DNA of 5,975 bases from Myxococcales bacterium (GTDB lineage: Bacteria; Myxococcota_A; UBA9160; JALSIO01), in assembly GCA_026989995.1 (NCBI GenBank), contig JALSIO010000065.1, forward strand, positions 1-5,975, read 5' to 3'. Shown one piece after another: positions 1-4,534 of this stretch; position 1 is the stretch's first letter; every line of letters starts with the position of its first letter. A program made the translations under genes and the position numbers. The notes below the pieces were generated by a model, which saw nothing but the letters and a program-made list of their open reading frames with translations, did no database searches and was not told the DNA's origin.

Positions 1-384
1 CGCGATCATCACCACGTCCACGGAGGGCGGCGGATCGATGAGCCCGAAGCCCACGTTGTAGCCGTGGGCGAAGTCGAGGAGGTCTCCTTCGCGCAGGTGG
101 GGCGCCACGTCGCGGCGGTAGACCTCGGGCATGACCTCGTCGGAGGTGAGCAGAAGCAGCAGCCGGCCGCGGCGCGCGGCCTCGGCGAGGGGGAGCACGT
201 CGAAGCCGTCGCGCAGCGCGTTCTCTCGGTAGGCGTCGTCGATGTTCCCCACGACGACCTCGAAGCCCGAGTCGCGGAGGTTGAGCGCGTGGGAGCGCCC
301 CTGGTTGCCGTAGCCGAGCACCGCCACCGTGTCGCCGGCGATGGCCTCGAGGCTCGCGTCCTCGTCGCGGTAGAGGGTCGTCAT
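1..384 (-). CDS. Ketol-acid reductoisomerase-like (IlvC-like) protein, N-terminal part, cut by the window edge
   Basis: The first 128 codons, read leftward from ATG at 384, encode an N-terminal Rossmann domain typical of ketol-acid reductoisomerase, the NAD(P)H- and Mg-dependent enzyme that turns acetolactate into dihydroxyisovalerate in branched-chain amino acid synthesis. Visible marks are the opening MTTLYRDEDASLEAIAG, the dinucleotide fingerprint GYGNQGRSHALNLRDSG (residues 24-40), and the FAHGYN segment with the conserved family His at H107. The metal-binding C-terminal knotted domain lies outside the window. The loop after strand 2 (residues 46-56, G-N-I-D-D-A-Y-R-E-N-A) is odd. Ordinary NADPH enzymes carry Arg/Ser residues there for the 2'-phosphate; here two Asp occur and the loop is about one residue shorter, which suggests NADH use or a divergent paralogue. 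The start is supported by AGGAGG four bases upstream and a 4-bp ATGA overlap with the preceding gene. No ilvB or ilvN is in view, so a role in valine/isoleucine synthesis is not established. Confidence 0.85.
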   Translation of the reverse strand, partial: MTTLYRDEDASLEAIAGDTVAVLGYGNQGRSHALNLRDSGFEVVVGNIDDAYRENALRDGFDVLPLAEAARRGRLLLLLTSDEVMPEVYRRDVAPHLREGDLLDFAHGYNVGFGLIDPPPSVDVVMIA

Positions 385-2714
385 CCGTCCTCCTCGGGGT
401 CGGGCCCGGCACCGGTCCCCGGGCTCGCGTGGTCGAGGTAGATCGGCGAGGACCACGCCCGCTCCCGCACCGGTGCCAGGCAGTCGTCCTCCTCCGGGGT
501 CCGCCAGGTTGCGTAGCACGGCCGCACCGCCACCACCCGGCCCGCCTCGTCGCGGACGGGCCGCATCCCGGCGCCGTTGATGGCCGGGGTGGGCTCCTGC
601 AGCGCACGGACGTAGTACACCGTATCGCGTCCGTCCCGGGCGAAGTCCGGATCCTCGAAGCGCACGGCGCAGCCGGCGGGATCGGGCGGGCAGGGAAGGG
701 TCCGCCACGGGTCCTCGACGAGGGGCGGCACCGGCTCCTCGGCCGTGCGCTGCGGGCGGATCCGCACCACCTCGATGGCCTCGATCCGACGCCTGTGCCC
801 CCCCGGGTGGTAGCAGGCGCCCGCGCAGAGGCGCTCGGCCCGCTCCGGGCCGAGGGCGGCGCGCGCGGATCCGGGGCAGCCCGGGAGCTGCTCGAAGTCG
901 CCCGCGGCGCGCACCTCGAAGCGCGGCGTCTCCGAGAGGGCGAGGTGGCTTCCCATGGGCGCCCGCCCGTCCGGGCCGTTCAGCAGGTCGAACCAGAGCA
1001 GGATGCGCGGGCCGCTCGTGCCGTAGGCCTCCCGGCGCCGGAGCGCCTCCCAGATGGCCTCGCGGCTGCGGCCGGCGGCGTGCACGGCCACGGCTCCGCC
1101 CGGGTAGAGGAAGCTCCCCACGCGCTCGGTGTCGAGGAGGTCGCGCAGACCCGGAGGCTCCTCGGGGACGGCGCGGGGCAGGCCGGGCTCTTCCGAGCGC
1201 CCCATCAGCCAGGGGCGGAGCCACCCGGCGAGCCGGCGGGAGGCGAGGCCATCGGCATCGGTGGTGCGCCTCCGCTGCTCCTGCTTGTAGCCGGTGGCGG
1301 CGCGGGCGCGGTGGTTGTCGCTCGAGGCGATGAAGCCGAACCGGAAGCGCCGCGGCCGGCCCTCCGGGTCGGCCGGATCCGGCTCGGAGAGGGCCACAGC
1401 GTACTGCGCGGTCATCTTCGGCTTTGGGCTCATGGCCGGCTTGAAGCAGTCGCGGCACTGGTCGCAGTCGAGCCAGTCCGCGGGCTCCGCGTCCGGGAGG
1501 ACCCGCTCGAACTCGAGCCCCGCGAGCGCCGCGAGCCGCCGCGCCTCGGCCGCGCGCTCGCGGCACACGTCGGGCGCCGCCTGGCAGCGCTCGAGCACGA
1601 TCTCCCCCGCCCGCCAGCAGCAGGGGAGGAAGTCGTCGGTGGGCTCGGGGCAGATCACCTCGTCGCCCGCGAGGCGCGGCTCGGGAAGGGGCCGGTACTC
1701 CTCGCTGTTCCCGTGCCCGGAGAAGACCTCGAGGAGCGGTTCGAAGAGCGGGTCGTGCTCGCCGGCCGCAAGCGTGTGCCGCAGATCGGCTCCGGCGGGC
1801 GCGTGGAGACCCCAGGCGAGGCCGTGGGGGATCACGAGGACCTCGTCCCTCCAGGGCGCGAGGCGGCGGAAGAGCTCGGCGGGGGTCAGCGCGCTCTCGC
1901 GGCAGCCGCGCGGGAGCTCGCGGGGATCCACGCCCTCCGGGCAGTCGGGAACCCGCGCCATGCGCGCGATCCAGCCCAGGAAGTCGGCGTAGGGATCGGC
2001 GCCGAGCGAAAGCACCGCCTGGAGGGCGCGCAGCACCGGCACCGGTGCGGCCCGGCGCGTGATGCCCCGCGGCAGTGCCGCGATGGGCCGCGGCGGGATG
2101 CGTCCCTCCTCGAGGCTCCGGATCACGACGTTGCGGTGGCCGTAGTGATTCTCGGGCGTGCGTCCCACCTGGGTCCATTCGAAGCCGAGAAAGGCCACGA
2201 GATCCGGGTCGGAGGGGTCGCCCGCGGCCGCGTTGCAGGCGCGGATGCTCTCCTTCGTCCGCTCCCAGCGCTCCGGGAGGAGGCTCTCGGCGTGGTCGTT
2301 GATCGAGAAGAAGTCGAGCGCGGCGCAGTGACGGGCGTGGTCGCAGGCGTCCGCCGGCGGGTGGGCCCCTTCTCCTCCCATGATCGGGAGCGCCCCCACG
2401 AAGGCGTCGATGGACCAGGTGCTGTGCACGTGGAGGTCGCCGAAGAGGATCTGCTTCGGGGCCGGGGCGGTTCCCCGGCGCGCCGCGAGCTCGGCCGCCA
2501 CGCGGGTGCGGGCGGCCCGGGCGGCGGCGACCTCCTCGGCCGGCCGCCGGACGGCGGTGACCTCGCCGGCCGGGAGGTCCCGGTCGCTGCAGCCCGCCCC
2601 GGCGAGGGCGAGGGCAGCGACGAGGCCCGCCGCCCGGCGGCACGCGCGCCCCACCAGGTGCCGGGGCCGGGCTTGCGCCCGGGCCGGTCGCCCGGGATCA
2701 TCGTTATTGGCCAC
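381..2714 (-). CDS. DUF3604 (PHP-like) family protein, predicted exported lipoprotein
   Basis: The 777-residue product belongs to the DUF3604 family, which resembles PHP-type metallohydrolases; no reaction is established for most members. Likely metal ligands are in GDLHVHS (H95, H97), SINDH (D140, H141), ENHYGHRN (H190, H193), the IPHG His at 297, SGHGN (H334) and SSDNH (D466, H468). The family's C-terminal signature YGTSGPRILLWFD is at 564-576. The N-terminus has a basic stretch (VGRACRRA), a hydrophobic core (GLVAALALAGA) and a lipobox-like end at C42, so export and lipid anchoring are likely, although Gly at -3 is not ideal. The GTG at 2714 gives a long n-region; GTG at 2654 (codon 21) would give a more typical signal peptide. 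Neither has a clear ribosome site. Twenty Cys follow C42, including CDQCRDC (417-423), which fits disulfide bonding outside the cytoplasm. It is the first gene of a leftward unit with the IlvC-like gene. Confidence 0.9.
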   Translation of the reverse strand: MANNDDPGRPARAQARPRHLVGRACRRAAGLVAALALAGAGCSDRDLPAGEVTAVRRPAEEVAAARAARTRVAAELAARRGTAPAPKQILFGDLHVHSTWSIDAFVGALPIMGGEGAHPPADACDHARHCAALDFFSINDHAESLLPERWERTKESIRACNAAAGDPSDPDLVAFLGFEWTQVGRTPENHYGHRNVVIRSLEEGRIPPRPIAALPRGITRRAAPVPVLRALQAVLSLGADPYADFLGWIARMARVPDCPEGVDPRELPRGCRESALTPAELFRRLAPWRDEVLVIPHGLAWGLHAPAGADLRHTLAAGEHDPLFEPLLEVFSGHGNSEEYRPLPEPRLAGDEVICPEPTDDFLPCCWRAGEIVLERCQAAPDVCRERAAEARRLAALAGLEFERVLPDAEPADWLDCDQCRDCFKPAMSPKPKMTAQYAVALSEPDPADPEGRPRRFRFGFIASSDNHRARAATGYKQEQRRRTTDADGLASRRLAGWLRPWLMGRSEEPGLPRAVPEEPPGLRDLLDTERVGSFLYPGGAVAVHAAGRSREAIWEALRRREAYGTSGPRILLWFDLLNGPDGRAPMGSHLALSETPRFEVRAAGDFEQLPGCPGSARAALGPERAERLCAGACYHPGGHRRRIEAIEVVRIRPQRTAEEPVPPLVEDPWRTLPCPPDPAGCAVRFEDPDFARDGRDTVYYVRALQEPTPAINGAGMRPVRDEAGRVVAVRPCYATWRTPEEDDCLAPVRERAWSSPIYLDHASPGTGAGPDPEEDG
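389..394 (-). promoter_or_regulatory. Shine-Dalgarno site for the IlvC-like gene
   Basis: On the minus strand AGGAGG lies four bases before the ATG at 384. It sits within the final Glu-Glu-Asp-Gly codons of the DUF3604 gene. Together with the ATGA stop/start overlap it fixes the start of the reductoisomerase-like gene and implies translational coupling, with ribosomes finishing the upstream gene and reinitiating. Confidence 0.7.
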
Positions 2715-2720
2715 ACGCCC

Positions 2721-2726
2721 AGTAAA
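2721..2726 (-). promoter_or_regulatory. Possible -10 element for a leaderless DUF3604 transcript
   Basis: On the minus strand TTTACT matches four of six bases of TATAAT and ends six bases before the GTG at 2714. That spacing would suit a leaderless mRNA and would explain why no Shine-Dalgarno is seen. No -35 box is visible, so this is weak. Confidence 0.2.
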
Positions 2727-2783
2727 CCACGGCCGCAGGGGTCGCGCGAGCGGGTGCCGGCGCCCGGCCGCGTGGCCGGCGCA

Positions 2784-2830
2784 CGGGCCCTGGCGGCCGG
2801 GCAGCCGTGCGGGCGGCTGCCGCGGGCCCG
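2784..2830. repeat. Nested inverted repeat (compound hairpin) in the intergenic region
   Basis: The outer arms CGGGCCC (2784-2790) and GGGCCCG (2824-2830) enclose inner arms GGCAGCCG (2800-2807) and CGGCTGCC (2814-2821) around a six-base loop. All arms pair perfectly. No T-run follows, so it is not a classical terminator. It could be an operator, a folded leader, or a chance result of the very high GC content. Confidence 0.45.
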
Positions 2831-2887
2831 GCCCCGCAGGCGCGGGCGGTGGCGCGGAGACGCACGCTGCGGGGGGGGCGGCGCGGC

Positions 2888-2910
2888 GCCGAAAGCGCGG
2901 CGCTTTCGGC
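2888..2910. repeat. Perfect 10-bp inverted repeat with 3-base centre
   Basis: GCCGAAAGCG (2888-2897) pairs exactly with CGCTTTCGGC (2901-2910) around CGG. The AAA/TTT core stands out in otherwise A/T-poor DNA, so it is less likely to be chance than the other palindromes nearby. It lies about 80 bases before the fusion gene start, a position suited to an operator for a dimeric regulator or to a hairpin in the mRNA leader. No U-tract follows, so a terminator is unlikely. Confidence 0.55.
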
Positions 2911-2974
2911 CGCCCGGGTGTCCGGGCAGACGGGCGCCCGGGGGAGAGATGGGCCGCCCGGGAACACGGACACC
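2908..2974. repeat. Direct repeat of GGCCGCCCGGG with flanking inverted arms
   Basis: The 11-base word GGCCGCCCGGG occurs at 2908-2918 and again at 2952-2962. In addition GGTGTCCG (2917-2924) is the reverse complement of CGGACACC (2967-2974), so the leader of the fusion gene could fold into a long stem that ends just before its ribosome site. An inner palindrome CGGGCGCCCG occupies 2931-2940. Chance is possible at this base composition. Confidence 0.35.
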
Positions 2975-2984
2975 AGGGGAAGGA
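2975..2984 (+). promoter_or_regulatory. Shine-Dalgarno site for the fusion gene
   Basis: The purine run AGGGGAAGGA ends five bases before ATG at 2990. It selects this ATG as the start. The frame then opens immediately into the kinase phosphate-binding strand, with no family sequence left upstream. Confidence 0.7.
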
Positions 2985-2989
2985 CGGGC

Positions 2990-4534
2990 ATGGCGGGGCG
3001 GTGGTTCCTCGGAATCGATCTCGGCGGCGGCAGCACGCGGGCGCTGCTCCTCGACCCGACGACCGGCGCGCACCGGGTGGCGCGGCGGCCGGCCTCGGTG
3101 GTGCCGGGTGCCGGCGGCGGGATCGGCTTCGAAGTCGACTTCGACGATCTTCGCCGCCAGCTGGCCGAGGCCTGCGCCGAAGTCCTGGAGGCCGCGGGGG
3201 CGGCGGGGTCGGACGTCGAGGCCCTCGCCGTCTCCTCCATGCGTTTCGGGACGGCGCTGGTGGACGGCGCGGGCGAGGTGCTCTTCGCGGTTCCCAACCG
3301 CGACGCCCGCGCCTTCGGCGAGGCGCTGCGCCTGCAACAGGCCCTGGGAGAGGATCTCCTCCGGGAGACCGGGCACTGGATGCTCCCGGTCCATCTGCTG
3401 CCCCGGCTCCTCTGGCTGCGGGAGCACCGGCCGGAGGTGCTGCGGCGGGCGGCGGCGGCGCTGAGCCTCGGCGACGCCGTGGCCGCGTGGCTCACCGGCC
3501 GCGCCGCCACCGATCCCACCCAGGCGAACGCGAGCGGGCTGTTCCGCCTGGCCGACGGGACCTGGCGCGCGGAGGCCCTGGAGGGCTTCGGGCTCCCGCC
3601 CTCCCTGCTGCCCGAGGTGCTCCCGGCGGGAGCGGTGCTCGGCCCCCTGGCAGAGGGTCCGGCGCGGTGCCTCTCGCTGGCGCGGGGCACTCCGGTCGTG
3701 GTGGGCGGTGCCGACACCCGCTGCGGCCTGCTGGGCGCGGGTGCCGTGTCCGGGGGGGATGCCGGCGTCGTCGCGGGCACCACCGCGCCGGTCGAGGCGG
3801 TGGTGGACGGGCCCCGGGTCGACGAGCGCGGCCGCATGCGCGGCGGTCCGCACCTGGTGCCCGGTCTCTTCGTCCTCGAGAGCAACGCCGGGGCCCTCGG
3901 CGAGGCCCTGACCTTCATGGCGCGGCTGCTGCACCCGGAGTCGGCCGAACCCGAGCTCCGGCTCTTCGCGGAGGCCGCGCTCTCGCCGCCCGGCGCCGGC
4001 GGGATCCTCTCCAGCGTGGGGGCGGACATCGCCAACGACCGGGGCGCGCGGATGCCCGTGGGCCAGATCGCCCTCAGCCACCTCACCGGGCGGGAAGGTG
4101 CCCAGGCGCGCCGCGACCTCGCCCGGGCGGTGGTGGAGGGGCACGCCTGCGGACTTCGGGCGAACCTCGAGCAGATCGCGTCGCTCACCGGGGCGCGCTA
4201 CCCGGCCATCGCGCTCGGAGGGGGGCTTTCCCGAAGCGACGTCTTCGCGCGGATCCTGGCGGCCGTGGCCGGGACCGAGGTGCGGCTCGCCGCGGCGCCG
4301 GAGACCTCCGCCTTCGGTGCGGCCCTGCTCGCGGCCGTGGGCAGCGGCCGCTTCGCCGGCCCCGCCGAGGCGGCGCGGGCCCTGGCGGCTCCGCGCCGGG
4401 TGGTGACGCCCTCGTCCGAGGAGATCGAGGCCGGCGAGCGGGTCTACACCTCCTGGCGGGCGGTGCGGGAGGCCGCGGAAGAGCAGGTGCTCCCGGCGGC
4501 GGCCGCCGCCGTCACGCCCTTCGTGCTCGAGGGC
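2990..4534 (+). other. Domain: FGGY carbohydrate kinase, LsrK (autoinducer-2 kinase)-like
   Basis: The N-terminal ATPase strand reads FLGIDLGGGSTRALLLD (residues 6-22). The substrate segment VSSMRFG (81-87) followed by NRDARA (103-108) resembles the SMREG and NVDARA segments of LsrK more than the SGQMHG of xylulokinase. The RLLWLREHRPEVLRRA stretch also matches LsrK. The probable catalytic base is D242 in GGADTR, and G263-T264-T265 forms the phosphate loop. The adenosine motif GGGLSRSD is at 410-417 and ETSAFGAAL at 438-446. The length is close to that of a whole LsrK. Similarity does not prove AI-2 (DPD) as substrate; this clade also includes uncharacterised kinases. Confidence 0.85.

Larger units (their letters stand above)
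2715..2989. promoter_or_regulatory. Divergent intergenic region between the DUF3604 unit and the fusion gene
   Basis: These 275 bases separate two divergent genes and should hold both promoters. The region is even richer in GC than the flanking genes, with several inverted repeats and a run of eight G (2871-2878). The only AT-richer patch is about 2700-2730, overlapping the DUF3604 start. I see no convincing -35/-10 pair on either strand, no tRNA and no coding frame with recognisable content. Confidence 0.6.

Noticed and set aside
64..441. Plus-strand open frame of 125 codons
   Set aside because: Antisense to the reductoisomerase-like N-terminus, which has clear family motifs and a good ribosome site.
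2888..2910. Rho-independent terminator
   Set aside because: The hairpin is strong, but neither side has a T-run and both flanking genes are transcribed away from it.
429..3464. Plus-strand open frame of 1011 codons across the DUF3604 gene, the intergenic region and into the kinase
   Set aside because: It is antisense to a clear DUF3604 gene and then runs out of frame through the kinase. The translation is Arg/Gly/Ala-rich without recognisable domains. Stop codons are simply scarce in such GC-rich DNA.
2704..4188. Minus-strand open frame of 494 codons opposite the kinase and intergenic region
   Set aside because: Ser/Arg/Pro-rich shadow with no domain pattern; it overlaps the kinase coding region throughout most of its length.
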